Shown in pieces: positions 9,149 through 17,398 of a stretch of 64,000 nucleotides of DNA. Under the pieces are notes generated by a model, which was not told the DNA's origin, made no database searches, and saw only the letters and a list, made by a program, of their open reading frames with translations. The DNA is from Brachybacterium sp036311905 (lineage in GTDB: Bacteria > Actinomycetota > Actinomycetes > Actinomycetales > Dermabacteraceae). A program made the translations under genes and the position numbers. Numbering within the stretch: position 1 is the first letter of the stretch; each line of letters opens with the position of its first letter. Location of the stretch: NCBI RefSeq assembly GCF_036311905.1, contig NZ_JAZDCH010000023.1, positions 1-64,000 on the forward strand. The letters run 5' to 3'.

Positions 9149-9963
9149 CAGACCCCCTGGTGGCGCGCGACCCGATGCGCCGCGGCCTGTGCGAGGGGGC
9201 GCACGGTGACCAGGTCGAGGTTCACGTGGTGCGGGGCGTTCAGGGCATAGGAGATGACGTCGGCGCAGTCCTCGGCGGTGAGCGGGTTCTCGACCCCGTC
9301 GTAGACGGCGTCGGCCCGTTCCTGATCGCCGAGCCGCACGAGGGAGAACTCCTCGGTGTGCACCATGCCGGGGGCGATCTCGATGACGCGGACCTTCTCG
9401 CCGTTGAGCTCGAGGCGGAGCGCGGCGGCGAGCATGTGCTCCCCGGCCTTGGCGGCGTTGTAGCCGGACCCGCCGGGGTAGGCCTCGTGGCCGGCGACGG
9501 AGGTGACGAACAGCAGGTCGCCGCGGCCGCTCGTCCGCAGGGCGGGCAGCAGGGCGCGGGTGACACGCACGGTGCCGAGCACGTTGATGTCGTACATGCG
9601 CTGCCACTTGGCGAGGTCTGCCTCGGCGGCCGGCTCGACGCCGAGGGCGCCGCCGGCGACGTGGACGAGCGCGTTGAGCCCCTCGCCGAACAGCTCGCGG
9701 ACCCGGCCGACGAGGGCGTCGACCGACGCGTCGTCGGTGATGTCGACGCCGAGGACATCGCAGCCGGTCTCGGCGGCGAGCTCCGCGAGGCGGTCCTCGC
9801 GGCGGGCGACGGCGAGGACGCGCCAGCCGTCGGCGACGAGGCGGGCGGCGGTCGCGCGACCGATGCCGGAGGAGGCGCCGGTGACCACGGCGGTCAGGGC
9901 GGGGGGCGGGACCGGAGACGCTGAAGACGCGGAGGACGCAGGGTGCGCGACGGGGGTGCTCAT
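9148..9963 (-). CDS. Short-chain dehydrogenase/reductase
   Basis: NAD(P)-dependent oxidoreductase of 271 residues. The cofactor loop TGASSGIG lies at about 28-35, and the catalytic Tyr and Lys are in YNAAKAG. An acidic residue after beta-2 is not obvious and an Arg-rich AVARREDR follows, which favours NADP. The first about 20 residues are low-complexity Ala/Ser/Pro. Substrate unknown; the family includes YdfG-like 3-hydroxy acid dehydrogenases. First gene of a two-gene operon with the ABC exporter. No Shine-Dalgarno; a TAGGCT -10 lies 7 nt before the ATG, pointing to a leaderless transcript. Confidence 0.92.
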   Translation of the reverse strand: MSTPVAHPASSASSASPVPPPALTAVVTGASSGIGRATAARLVADGWRVLAVARREDRLAELAAETGCDVLGVDITDDASVDALVGRVRELFGEGLNALVHVAGGALGVEPAAEADLAKWQRMYDINVLGTVRVTRALLPALRTSGRGDLLFVTSVAGHEAYPGGSGYNAAKAGEHMLAAALRLELNGEKVRVIEIAPGMVHTEEFSLVRLGDQERADAVYDGVENPLTAEDCADVISYALNAPHHVNLDLVTVRPLAQAAAHRVARHQGV

Positions 9964-9970
9964 GGCACCG

Positions 9971-9976
9971 AGCCTA
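9971..9976 (-). promoter_or_regulatory. -10 box TAGGCT, leaderless start of the SDR gene
   Basis: TAGGCT on the minus strand, 7 nt before the ATG at 9963. No convincing -35 or ribosome binding site is seen. Confidence 0.5.
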
Positions 9977-10014
9977 CGTCCGCGGTCCAGCCCGCCCGGC
10001 CCCGGTTCGTGAGC

Positions 10015-10941
10015 TCACCAGGTGCTCTCCGCGTCAGTGCGATGCTCCGCCGGTTCGATCTGCAGGGTGCTGTGGTCGAGGCCGTGGGCCTCGCGCAGCA
10101 CCTGCTGGGCGGCGTCGAGCACACTGTGGGCGTCGGCCCCCGGCTCCAGCCGCAGGTGGGCGGTGAGCACGTCCATGCCGGAGGTGAGCGTCCACAGGTG
10201 CAGGTCGTGCACCTCGGCGACGCCGGGGACCTCCCCGAGGTGGGTCTCGATGCCCTCGGCGTCGAGATGGCGCGGGGTCTCCTGGGCGAGCACCCCGAAC
10301 ACCTCGCGACCCAGCGTCACCGCGCGCACGGCGATGAACGCGCCGATCGCGAGGGCGACGACGGTGTCGGCGAGGGCGCTGCCGGTGAGGGCCACGAGCA
10401 CCGCCGCGACGATCACGCCGATCGAGCCGACGGTGTCCGCGAGCACCTCGAGGTAGGCGCCCTTGAGGTTCAGGCTCTCCTGCGCCCCGGCGGCCAGCAG
10501 GCGCATCACCACGAGGTTCACGAGCAGTCCCAGCACGCCGACGACGAGCATCGGGCCGGTGTCGATCGCCGCGGGGGCGCCGAGCCGGCCGATCGCCTCG
10601 ATCACCACCCAGACGGCGACGGCCAGCATGACCATCACCGCGAGCAGGGAGGCGAAGACCTCGACCCGGTACAGGCCGAAGCTGAGCCGACTGCTGCGGG
10701 CGGTGCGCGCGGCGAGCACGGTCGCGCCGAGGGCGGCGGTGAGGGTGAGGACGTCGGCGGCCATGTGCCCGGCGTCGGAGAGCAGGGCGAGCGAGCCGGT
10801 CAGGAGCGCCGCCGCGAGCTCGACGACGAAGAAGCCGCCGATCAGGACGAGGGAGATCGCGAGGCGGGAGCGATGGCGACCGCCGGCGCTGAGCGCCTCC
10901 GCGCCGCCGCCGTGGGAGTGGCCGCCGTGGCTGTGTCCCAT
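10015..10941 (-). CDS. Cation diffusion facilitator (CzcD/ZitB-type)
   Basis: Metal/proton antiporter of the inner membrane, 308 residues, likely exporting Zn2+, Co2+ or Cd2+. There is a His-rich N-terminus (MGHSHGGHSHGGG), six predicted transmembrane segments, and a cytoplasmic C-terminal domain with HDLHLWTLTSG. The TM2 metal site HxxxD is present (GHMAAD). In TM5 the usual His of the second HxxxD is Glu (YLEVLAD), a variant that may shift metal preference. The ATG shares one base with the stop of the ArsR gene (TGATG), so the exporter is coupled to its presumed regulator. Confidence 0.92.
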   Translation of the reverse strand: MGHSHGGHSHGGGAEALSAGGRHRSRLAISLVLIGGFFVVELAAALLTGSLALLSDAGHMAADVLTLTAALGATVLAARTARSSRLSFGLYRVEVFASLLAVMVMLAVAVWVVIEAIGRLGAPAAIDTGPMLVVGVLGLLVNLVVMRLLAAGAQESLNLKGAYLEVLADTVGSIGVIVAAVLVALTGSALADTVVALAIGAFIAVRAVTLGREVFGVLAQETPRHLDAEGIETHLGEVPGVAEVHDLHLWTLTSGMDVLTAHLRLEPGADAHSVLDAAQQVLREAHGLDHSTLQIEPAEHRTDAESTW

Positions 10942-11345
10942 CAGGCTCCCTCCCCGCGCTCGGGATGGCGCAGCGGTGAGTGCGCCGTGTGGGTGAGGGC
11001 GAGGTCCAGCAGCTCGACGACGTGCGGGTCCTCGAGCCGGTAGTACATGCGGCGCCCCTCGCGACGTGGGGCGACGACGCGATGGGCGCGCAGCAGCTTC
11101 AGGGCGTGCGAGGTCGCCGACTCGGACTGGCCGGCCGTGAGGGCGAGGTCGTGGACGCACAGCTCCCCGCCGCGCAGGGCGAGCAGGAGCGTGAGCCGGT
11201 GGGGCTCGCCGAGGAGGGAGAGGACGTCCGCGACGTCCGCGACCGCGGCGGGCGCCGGCAGGTGCGCGCGGGCGTGCCCGACGGCGGCAGGGTCCACGGC
11301 GTCGGGGCCGATCACCGTCACCTGATCATCTGATGAGACGTTCAT
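10941..11345 (-). CDS. ArsR/SmtB-family zinc-sensing repressor
   Basis: Winged-helix metalloregulator of 134 residues. ELCVHDLA matches the ELCV(G)DL start of the recognition region, followed by SESATSHALKLLRAHRVV. In the C-terminal helix Asp106, His108, His119 and His122 have the same spacing (0, +2, +13, +16) as the alpha-5 zinc ligands of CzrA/SmtB, so I infer a Zn2+/Co2+ sensor. It would repress its own operon with the CDF exporter until metal binds. The ATG lies 6 nt after a TACCCT -10, so the transcript is probably leaderless and repressor binding near the start codon would block transcription. Confidence 0.92.
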   Translation of the reverse strand: MNVSSDDQVTVIGPDAVDPAAVGHARAHLPAPAAVADVADVLSLLGEPHRLTLLLALRGGELCVHDLALTAGQSESATSHALKLLRAHRVVAPRREGRRMYYRLEDPHVVELLDLALTHTAHSPLRHPERGEGA

Positions 11346-11351
11346 GCGTTA

Positions 11352-11381
11352 AGGGTAGGAGTCGCGCTCCCGCGCGGGCAA
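11352..11381 (-). promoter_or_regulatory. Leaderless promoter of the arsR-CDF operon
   Basis: Minus-strand TTGCCC (11381-11376), 18-bp spacer, TACCCT (11357-11352), then 6 nt to the ATG at 11345. No ribosome binding site precedes the ATG. Confidence 0.65.
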
Positions 11382-11393
11382 GAGGGGCTACGC

Positions 11394-12872
11394 TCACACG
11401 GGGGCGGGCTCCCGGTCGCGGGAGGCGTCCAGCAGCTCCTGGATCCGGGAGCGGCAGGTGCCGCAGCCGGTGCCCGCGCGCGTGGCCCGCGAGACCTCCG
11501 CCGTGCTCCCGCAGCCGCCCGCGACCGCCGCGCACACGGTCCCCTTGGTGACGCCGTTGCACTGGCACAGGACGTCGTCCTCTGCCATGTCCGCCGCGGA
11601 GGCCGCCGGGGCCGCGGCCCGCGCGGCGAGCGGACGGGCGAGCAGGTGCACCGGGTCCCGCGGGACCGGGGTGCGCAGGGTGAACGCGGCGCTGAGCTCC
11701 GCCGCGGCGTCCTCGTCCCCCACGATCGTCGCCGCGACGAGGCGCCCCTCGTGCACGACCACCTCGGTGAAGCGGCCGCCCGAGGGATCCGCGAGCCGCA
11801 CGGACCGCGGGGCGTGCAGGCCGGGCCCCGGCCGCTCGATGCGGCCCATGGTCACGAGCGCGAGCCCCACCGCCTTGACCCGCACCAGGTCCCCGCCCGT
11901 CCCGCGCGGCGGCGCGGGTGCCCGCGCCTCCTCTTCCCGCGGCCTCCAGGACTCGACGAGCCGGCGCGCCTGCTCCCAGCCCTGGGCGACGAGCCCGCTC
12001 GCCCCCTCGGGAGGCTGGGCGCAGTCGCCGATCGCGAAGACGTCCGGGTCCCCCGGGCAGGAGAGGTCCTCCCCCACCAGGACCCCCACCCCGCACTCGA
12101 GGCCCGCCGCCTCGGCGAGCGCCGTCTGCGGCACCGTGCCGGTGCACAGCACGAGGAGGTCCGCGGGCCGCGCCGAGCCGTCGGAGAGGTGCACCGTCTC
12201 GAGACGGCCCTCCGGCGCGTCGACGCAGGTCGCGCTCGCCGAGGTGACCACGGTGATGCCGAGCGTCTCGAGCGCGCCGTGCACGATCTCCGAGGCGTCG
12301 CGGTCCAGCTGACGCTCCATGAGCCGCTCACGGTGATGGACGAGGGTCACCCGCGCCCCGCGGCCGGCGAGTCCCGTGGCGACCTCGATGCCGAGCACGC
12401 CCGCACCGAGGACGACGACCTCGCCGCCGCCCTCGCAGCGGCGGAGGATCCGCTCGGCGTCGTCGAGGTCCTTCAGCGGGCTCACGCCGTCCACGAGCGG
12501 CGACTCCTCCGCGGCGCCCCCGGGCGCTCGCAGCCCGGGGACGTCGGGGATCCGCGCCGCGGAGCCCGTCGCGAGCACCAGACGGTCGTAGGGATGCGCC
12601 TCCCCGAGCTCGTCGTGGACCAGGTGCGAGGCCCGGTCGATGCGCACGGCCCGCACGCCGCGCAGCACGCGCGCCCGCTCCGGCCCCACCTGCTCGAGGG
12701 CGAGCGCGGCGGGATCCGCCTTCCCGGCGACCACCGAGGAGAGCTGGACCCGGTTGTAGGGGTCGTGGTCCTCCTGGCCGAGCACCGTCAGGCGCGCCTG
12801 CGGATCCGCCGCCGCGAGATCCGCGGCGACCCGGGATCCGACCATGCCGTGGCCGATCACGACGATCCTCAT
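11394..12872 (-). CDS. NirB/NasB-like FAD-dependent oxidoreductase with BFD 2Fe-2S domain
   Basis: Predicted NAD(P)H-dependent electron-transfer subunit of the adjacent nitrate reductase, 492 residues. The N-terminus VVIGHGMVGSRVA is a flavin-binding dinucleotide fold; VVLGAGVLGIEVA is the second, NAD(P)H-binding one; CPGDPDVFAIGDCA is the FAD motif. A C-terminal BFD-like [2Fe-2S] domain (about 425-485) has CQC, a middle Cys pair and CGTC. It lacks the 4Fe-4S/sirohaem part of NirB, so it is not itself a nitrite reductase. The start overlaps the catalytic subunit stop as ATGA. Confidence 0.85.
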   Translation of the reverse strand: MRIVVIGHGMVGSRVAADLAAADPQARLTVLGQEDHDPYNRVQLSSVVAGKADPAALALEQVGPERARVLRGVRAVRIDRASHLVHDELGEAHPYDRLVLATGSAARIPDVPGLRAPGGAAEESPLVDGVSPLKDLDDAERILRRCEGGGEVVVLGAGVLGIEVATGLAGRGARVTLVHHRERLMERQLDRDASEIVHGALETLGITVVTSASATCVDAPEGRLETVHLSDGSARPADLLVLCTGTVPQTALAEAAGLECGVGVLVGEDLSCPGDPDVFAIGDCAQPPEGASGLVAQGWEQARRLVESWRPREEEARAPAPPRGTGGDLVRVKAVGLALVTMGRIERPGPGLHAPRSVRLADPSGGRFTEVVVHEGRLVAATIVGDEDAAAELSAAFTLRTPVPRDPVHLLARPLAARAAAPAASAADMAEDDVLCQCNGVTKGTVCAAVAGGCGSTAEVSRATRAGTGCGTCRSRIQELLDASRDREPAPV

Positions 12873-15085
12873 ACGATGCTCCTCTGCTGGACGGTGACCA
12901 CATCGGGGACGGGGACGGGCCGGGGCGCGGGGAGCACCTCCAGCGCCGTCACCTTGAAGCCGGGCATGCCGGAGAGCGGATCGGTCGCGCTGCCCGTGAG
13001 CAGGTTCGCGCTCCCCTCCCCGGGGTAGTGGAAGGGCATGAAGACGGTGTCCGGCCGGATCTCCTCGGTGACCTCCGCCGGCACCCGCAGCTCGCCGCTG
13101 CGGGTGCGCAGCAGCACCTCCTCGCCGTCCTCGATGCCGAGGAGGTCCGCGAGCAGGGGGTGCATCTGGGCGAAGGCCGCGGGCCGCGCGGCGAGCAGGG
13201 AGGGCACCCGGCGGGTCTGCGCCCCGGACTGGTACTGCTCGAGCAGGCGCCCCGTGACCAGGTGCAGCGGGGCATCGGCCCGGAGCGGATCGGCCGGGTC
13301 CTCGTGGGTCACCGGGAGCAGGCGGGCACGGCCGTCGGCCGTCGGGAAGCCGTCGAGCAGCGCATGCGGCGTCCCCGGATGGTCCGGGCCGGGGACGGGC
13401 CAGTGCATCGACCCCTCGCGGTCCAGCCGCTCATGGCTGAGACCGGAGTAGTCGGCGCGGCCACCCTCGGAGGCCCGGGCGAGCTCGTCGAACACGGCGG
13501 AGGCCTCGGCCGGGAAGCCGGTCGGAACGCCGAGCCGCGCGGCGAGCTCGCGGAGGATCCACAGCTCGCTGCGCGCCCCGCCCGGGGCCTCCCGCGCCCG
13601 ACGGCGGCGGATCACGCGGCCCTCGAGGTTTGTCATCGTGCCCTCCTCCTCCGCCCACTGGGTGACGGGGAGGAGGACGTCGGCCAGCAGCGCCGTCTCG
13701 GACGGGACGGTGTCCATGACGACGAGCAGGTCGAGCGCGGCGAGCCGCTCCCGCACCCGGGAGACGTCCGGCGCGGAGACGACGGGGTTCGCCCCGCACA
13801 CGAGAAGCGCGGAGGGACCGCCCTCCGTGCCGAGCATGCCGAGCAGCTCGACGGCGGGGACGCCCGGGCCGGGCAGGGACTCCGGGTCCACGCCCCAGAC
13901 GGCGGCGACATGCGCCCTGTCCCCCGGGTCGGTGATCTTCCGGTAGCCCGGAAGCTGATCCGCCTTGAGCCCGTGCTCGCGACCGCCCTGCCCGTTGCCC
14001 TGGCCGGTGAGCGGGCCGTAGCCGGAGCCGCGACGGCCCACGAGGCCCAGCAGCAGGGCGAGGTCGATCGCGGCGGTGACGGTCGCGGTGCCCTGGGTGG
14101 ACTGCTCGACCCCGCGGCCGGTGAGCACATAGGCGCCGCGACCGCCGCGGGACGGGGAGGCATCGGCGAGCATCCGCGCGACCTGCCGCAGCCGCCGGGC
14201 GGGGACCCCGCACACGGCCTCCGCCCGCTCGGGCCACCAGGCGGCGGCGCTCGCCCGCAGCGACTCGAGGCCCGTGGTGCGCGCGGCGACGTACTCGTGG
14301 TCCACGAGGTCCTCCGCGAGCACCACGTGGAGCAGGGCCAGCAGCACCACGAGGTCGGTGCCGGGCACCGGGGCGAGGTGCACGCCGGCGCCCTCCGCGG
14401 TGAGCGCCGCCGTCGCCGATCCGCGCGGGTCCGTGACCACGAGGCCGCCGCGGGAGCGCACGCCCTCGAGGTGCTGGACGAAGGGCGGCATGGTCGCGGC
14501 GAGGTTCGAGCCGAGCAGCAGCACGCAGTCCGCGCCGGCGAGGTCCGGGAGCGGGAAGGGCAGGCCGCGATCCAGGCCCAGCGAGCGGTTCGAGGCCGTC
14601 GCCGCGGCGGACATGCAGAAGCGGCCGTTGTAGTCGATGAGCCGCGAGCCGAGGACGACCCGCGTGAACTTGCCGAGCGCGTAGGCCTTCTCGTTGGTGA
14701 GCCCGCCGCCGCCGAACACGGCGACGGCATCCGCACCGCAGCGCTCCCGCAGCTCGTGCAGGTGGGTCGCGACGTGGTCGAGGGCCACGTCCCAGCCGAC
14801 CTCCCGCAGCACCCCGTCCGCGCCGCGCAGCCGCGGCGCGGTGAGCCGGTCGGGGGCGGTGAGGACCTCCGCGGACGTCCATCCCTTGCGGCACAGGCCG
14901 CCCTGGTTCGTGGGGAAGTCACGGCCCTCGACGGTGAGCACGGGCCCGCCGTCGGCCCCGCCTCCCGCGGCGGCGGTGAGCGTCTGCGCGCACTGGAGCG
15001 CGCAGTAGGGGCAGTGCGTCGCCGTCCCCGACGGGGCGGCGCCTGCGGGGTCGCCGCCCGCGGGGGCGCTCGGAGTGCTCGGCAT
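12869..15085 (-). CDS. Molybdopterin oxidoreductase, assimilatory nitrate reductase-like catalytic subunit
   Basis: Probable cytoplasmic catalytic subunit reducing nitrate to nitrite, 738 residues. Cys25, Cys28 and Cys32 (CPYCALQC) plus a later Cys in NQGGLCRKGW bind a 4Fe-4S cluster. Motifs such as LGSNLAATMPP, GRGVEQSTQG, GQGNGQGGREHG and VTGRLLEQYQSGAQTRR are typical of NasC/NarB-type bis-MGD enzymes, and the C-terminal molydopterin-binding domain is present. There is no Tat signal. Coupled (ATGA) to the flavoprotein downstream. A nitrite reductase is not in the window. Other molybdopterin reductases are possible, but the partner supports nitrate assimilation. Confidence 0.85.
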   Translation of the reverse strand: MPSTPSAPAGGDPAGAAPSGTATHCPYCALQCAQTLTAAAGGGADGGPVLTVEGRDFPTNQGGLCRKGWTSAEVLTAPDRLTAPRLRGADGVLREVGWDVALDHVATHLHELRERCGADAVAVFGGGGLTNEKAYALGKFTRVVLGSRLIDYNGRFCMSAAATASNRSLGLDRGLPFPLPDLAGADCVLLLGSNLAATMPPFVQHLEGVRSRGGLVVTDPRGSATAALTAEGAGVHLAPVPGTDLVVLLALLHVVLAEDLVDHEYVAARTTGLESLRASAAAWWPERAEAVCGVPARRLRQVARMLADASPSRGGRGAYVLTGRGVEQSTQGTATVTAAIDLALLLGLVGRRGSGYGPLTGQGNGQGGREHGLKADQLPGYRKITDPGDRAHVAAVWGVDPESLPGPGVPAVELLGMLGTEGGPSALLVCGANPVVSAPDVSRVRERLAALDLLVVMDTVPSETALLADVLLPVTQWAEEEGTMTNLEGRVIRRRRAREAPGGARSELWILRELAARLGVPTGFPAEASAVFDELARASEGGRADYSGLSHERLDREGSMHWPVPGPDHPGTPHALLDGFPTADGRARLLPVTHEDPADPLRADAPLHLVTGRLLEQYQSGAQTRRVPSLLAARPAAFAQMHPLLADLLGIEDGEEVLLRTRSGELRVPAEVTEEIRPDTVFMPFHYPGEGSANLLTGSATDPLSGMPGFKVTALEVLPAPRPVPVPDVVTVQQRSIV

Positions 15086-15127
15086 GGGCCGAGCGTGCGC
15101 GGCGGGAAGGACTTGCGTCGGCCCCGG

Positions 15128-15163
15128 GTCACCGCCCGGGACGCCGGGTCACGATCCGGTCAC
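15128..15163 (-). promoter_or_regulatory. GTGAC direct repeats upstream of the nitrate reductase
   Basis: Three GTGAC repeats on the minus strand (15163-15159, 15152-15148, 15132-15128). The first two are 11 bp apart, the unit spacing of OmpR-type regulators such as GlnR (GTnAC half-sites); the third is 20 bp on. They lie 43-78 nt before the nitrate reductase start. Confidence 0.4.
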
Positions 15164-15205
15164 GGGTCCGCCGGGATCTCGCCGCCCGGGCCGCCGCCGC
15201 TCGGC

Positions 15206-16480
15206 TCAGGTGCCCTGGAGGTGCGGGGCCTCGTCGACCGAGAGGTCCCCCGAGACGCGGCCCCGGGACAGGCGCCCCATGATCGCCGCGATCGCACCGT
15301 CGCCGGTGACGTTCGTGGCGGTGCCGAAGGAGTCGATCGCGATGTACGAGGCGATCATCAGCCCCACCGCGGCCTCGCTGAAGCCGAGCATCGAGGAGAG
15401 GATGCCGGCGGCCGCCATGATCGCGCCGCCGGGGACGCCCGGTGCCGCGATCATCACCACGCCGAGCATCAGCACGAAGCCGGCGAGCGCCCAGATGTCG
15501 ATCGGCATGCCCGTCACGAGCATGATCGCCACGGAGAAGGTGGTGATCTTCAGCGTCGAGCCGGCGAGGTGGATGGTCGCGCACAGCGGCACCACGAAGC
15601 CGGCGACCGCCTCGGGCACCCCGTTGCGCTTGGTGCACTCGAGGGTGACCGGGATGGTCGCGGCGGAGGAGCTGGTGCCGAGCGCTGTCATGTAGGCCGG
15701 GGCCATGGTCCACAGCATCCGCAGCGGGTTCTTCCCCACGGCGAGCCCGGCGACGGTGTACTGCGCCAGGAGCACCACCACGGTCATGGCGAACACCAGC
15801 AGCACCACGGCGAGGAAGGTGCCGATCACGGTCCAGATCTGGCCGTTCATGGTCAGGCCCAGGAACATGCCGAAGATGTAGACCGGCAGCAGCGGGATGA
15901 TGACCGCCTCGATGGTGCGCACCACGATCGTGCGCAGCTGCTCGAAGCTCTCCTGGAGGGCGCCGCGGCGCACCAGCGTCAGGCCGATGCCGAGGCAGAA
16001 GGCGAGCACCAGCGCGGTCATCACCTCGAAGACCGGCGGGATCTCGATCGAGAAGTACGGGGCGATCGCGGAGTCCTCGGGGTTCTCGAGGCTCACCACC
16101 TCAGCGCCGTCGAGCATCCCCGGCAGCACCAGCAGGGACAGCGCGAGGGCGAAGAAGCCGCAGACGATCGTGGAGAGATAGGCGACGCCCGCCGTGGCGG
16201 CGAGCAGCTTCCCGGCACCGCGGCCGAGCTCGGCGATCGCCGGGGTCACGAGGCCCACGATGATCAGCGGGATGAGGAAGCCGAGGAAGCCCGAGAAGAG
16301 GCCGTTGAAGGTGGTGAAGACCCGGGCGATCGCCTCGGGCATCACCAGGCCCAGCAGGATGCCGAGCACGATCGCGACCGCGATCCGCGGCAGCAGGCCG
16401 AAGCGGGGACGACGCGGAGCGGCCGGGCCCGCGGGGTCGGGAGCGACGGTGCTCTCGGCAGGGGTGTCGACGGAGTTCAT
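15206..16480 (-). CDS. Dicarboxylate/amino acid:cation symporter (DAACS family)
   Basis: Secondary transporter of the GltP/DctA superfamily, 424 residues, in the cytoplasmic membrane. About eight transmembrane segments and the re-entrant loop GTSSSAATIPVTLEC (serine-rich HP1) are seen, followed by VVPLCATIHLAGSTLKI at the place of the family NMDGTxxY element. The altered motif (HLAGSTL) makes glutamate or aspartate less certain and leaves neutral amino acids or dicarboxylates open. The N-terminal 25 residues are Pro/Ala rich and cytoplasmic. Followed 120 bp later by the nitrate reductase genes on the same strand. Confidence 0.87.
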   Translation of the reverse strand: MNSVDTPAESTVAPDPAGPAAPRRPRFGLLPRIAVAIVLGILLGLVMPEAIARVFTTFNGLFSGFLGFLIPLIIVGLVTPAIAELGRGAGKLLAATAGVAYLSTIVCGFFALALSLLVLPGMLDGAEVVSLENPEDSAIAPYFSIEIPPVFEVMTALVLAFCLGIGLTLVRRGALQESFEQLRTIVVRTIEAVIIPLLPVYIFGMFLGLTMNGQIWTVIGTFLAVVLLVFAMTVVVLLAQYTVAGLAVGKNPLRMLWTMAPAYMTALGTSSSAATIPVTLECTKRNGVPEAVAGFVVPLCATIHLAGSTLKITTFSVAIMLVTGMPIDIWALAGFVLMLGVVMIAAPGVPGGAIMAAAGILSSMLGFSEAAVGLMIASYIAIDSFGTATNVTGDGAIAAIMGRLSRGRVSGDLSVDEAPHLQGT

Positions 16481-16567
16481 GGCAGTCCGGTTCAGGAGGA
16501 GGGGGGCGAGACCGCCACAGGCTACTGGTCCGGGAGACCGCCCGAGGTCCGGGCCGATCGTCACCCC

Positions 16568-16596
16568 TTGCGGCATGCCTCGCGGATGGCTACTGT
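16568..16596 (+). promoter_or_regulatory. Leaderless promoter of the ABC-2 exporter operon
   Basis: TTGCGG (16568-16573), 17-bp spacer, TACTGT (16591-16596), then 7 nt to the GTG at 16604. This geometry favours the GTG over the in-frame ATG at 16586, which lies upstream of the -10. Confidence 0.6.
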
Positions 16597-16603
16597 CGCG
16601 CGG

Positions 16604-17398
16604 GTGTCCGTGCACTGGAGGGTCGCCGTCGCCGCCTTCCGGCAGTACTCGACCTACCGTCTCGCCACCGCCGCCGGGGTGTTCACCAACTCGGTGTTCG
16701 GACTGATCCGGGCCTCGATCCTGTTCGCCGCGATCGCGACGGCCGACGGCGAGCTGGCCGGGTACACCGCACTGCAGGCCGCGACCTACGTGTGGCTCGG
16801 ACAGGCGCTGCTCGCCCCGATCGAGGCCTTCGGGACTCGCGAGGTGTCGCAGCGGGTGCACCAGGGCGACATCGCCGTGGACCTGCTCCGCCCGGTGCCC
16901 TTCCTGACCCTCTTCTACGCGCAGAAGCTGGGCCGCTCCTCCTTCCTCCTGCTGGGTCGCGGCCTGCCGCCGCTGCTGATCGGCGCCCTGATCACGGGCC
17001 TGGCTCTGCCCGAGGATCCGCTGTCCTACCCGCTGGGGCTGCTCTCGCTGCTGCTCGCGATCACCCTCGCCTTCCTCGCGGACATGCTCGTCAACCTCGC
17101 CGCCTTCTGGCTCGTGGAGACCCGCGGCCTGTCGGTGGTGTACATGGCGGTGATGAACCTGCTGTCGGGCTTCCTGATCCCCATCGTCTGGTTCCCCGAC
17201 TGGTTGCTCGCGATCGCGCGCGCCACCCCCTTCCCCTCGATGATCCAGACCCCGATCGACACCCTCTCGGGGCGGATCCCCGTCGCGGAGGCGGCGGGCC
17301 TGGTCGCGGTGCAGGCGGGCTGGATCGCAGTGCTCGCCCTCGCGGCCTGGGCCGTGCTCCGCGCCGGGGTGCGCAGCCTGGAGGTGCAGGGTGGCTGA
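16604..17398 (+). CDS. ABC-2 exporter permease subunit 1
   Basis: Integral membrane protein of 264 residues with six predicted transmembrane segments, of the uncharacterised permease group COG4587/COG3694 (ABC2_membrane_6). Motifs GTREVSQRVHQGDIAVDLLRPV and the LSGRIPV end are typical. It should pair with the next permease to form a heterodimeric channel powered by the ATPase at 18239. The family includes exporters of unknown drugs and viologens; no substrate can be assigned. The GTG start is chosen from the leaderless promoter; an ATG 18 nt upstream is the alternative. Overlaps the next gene by 8 nt. Confidence 0.88.
   Translation: MSVHWRVAVAAFRQYSTYRLATAAGVFTNSVFGLIRASILFAAIATADGELAGYTALQAATYVWLGQALLAPIEAFGTREVSQRVHQGDIAVDLLRPVPFLTLFYAQKLGRSSFLLLGRGLPPLLIGALITGLALPEDPLSYPLGLLSLLLAITLAFLADMLVNLAAFWLVETRGLSVVYMAVMNLLSGFLIPIVWFPDWLLAIARATPFPSMIQTPIDTLSGRIPVAEAAGLVAVQAGWIAVLALAAWAVLRAGVRSLEVQGG

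Noticed and set aside
13028..16585. Very long open frame antisense to the nitrate reductase and symporter genes
   Set aside because: Composition is that of an antisense shadow; only its last 264 codons (from 16604) form a real permease.
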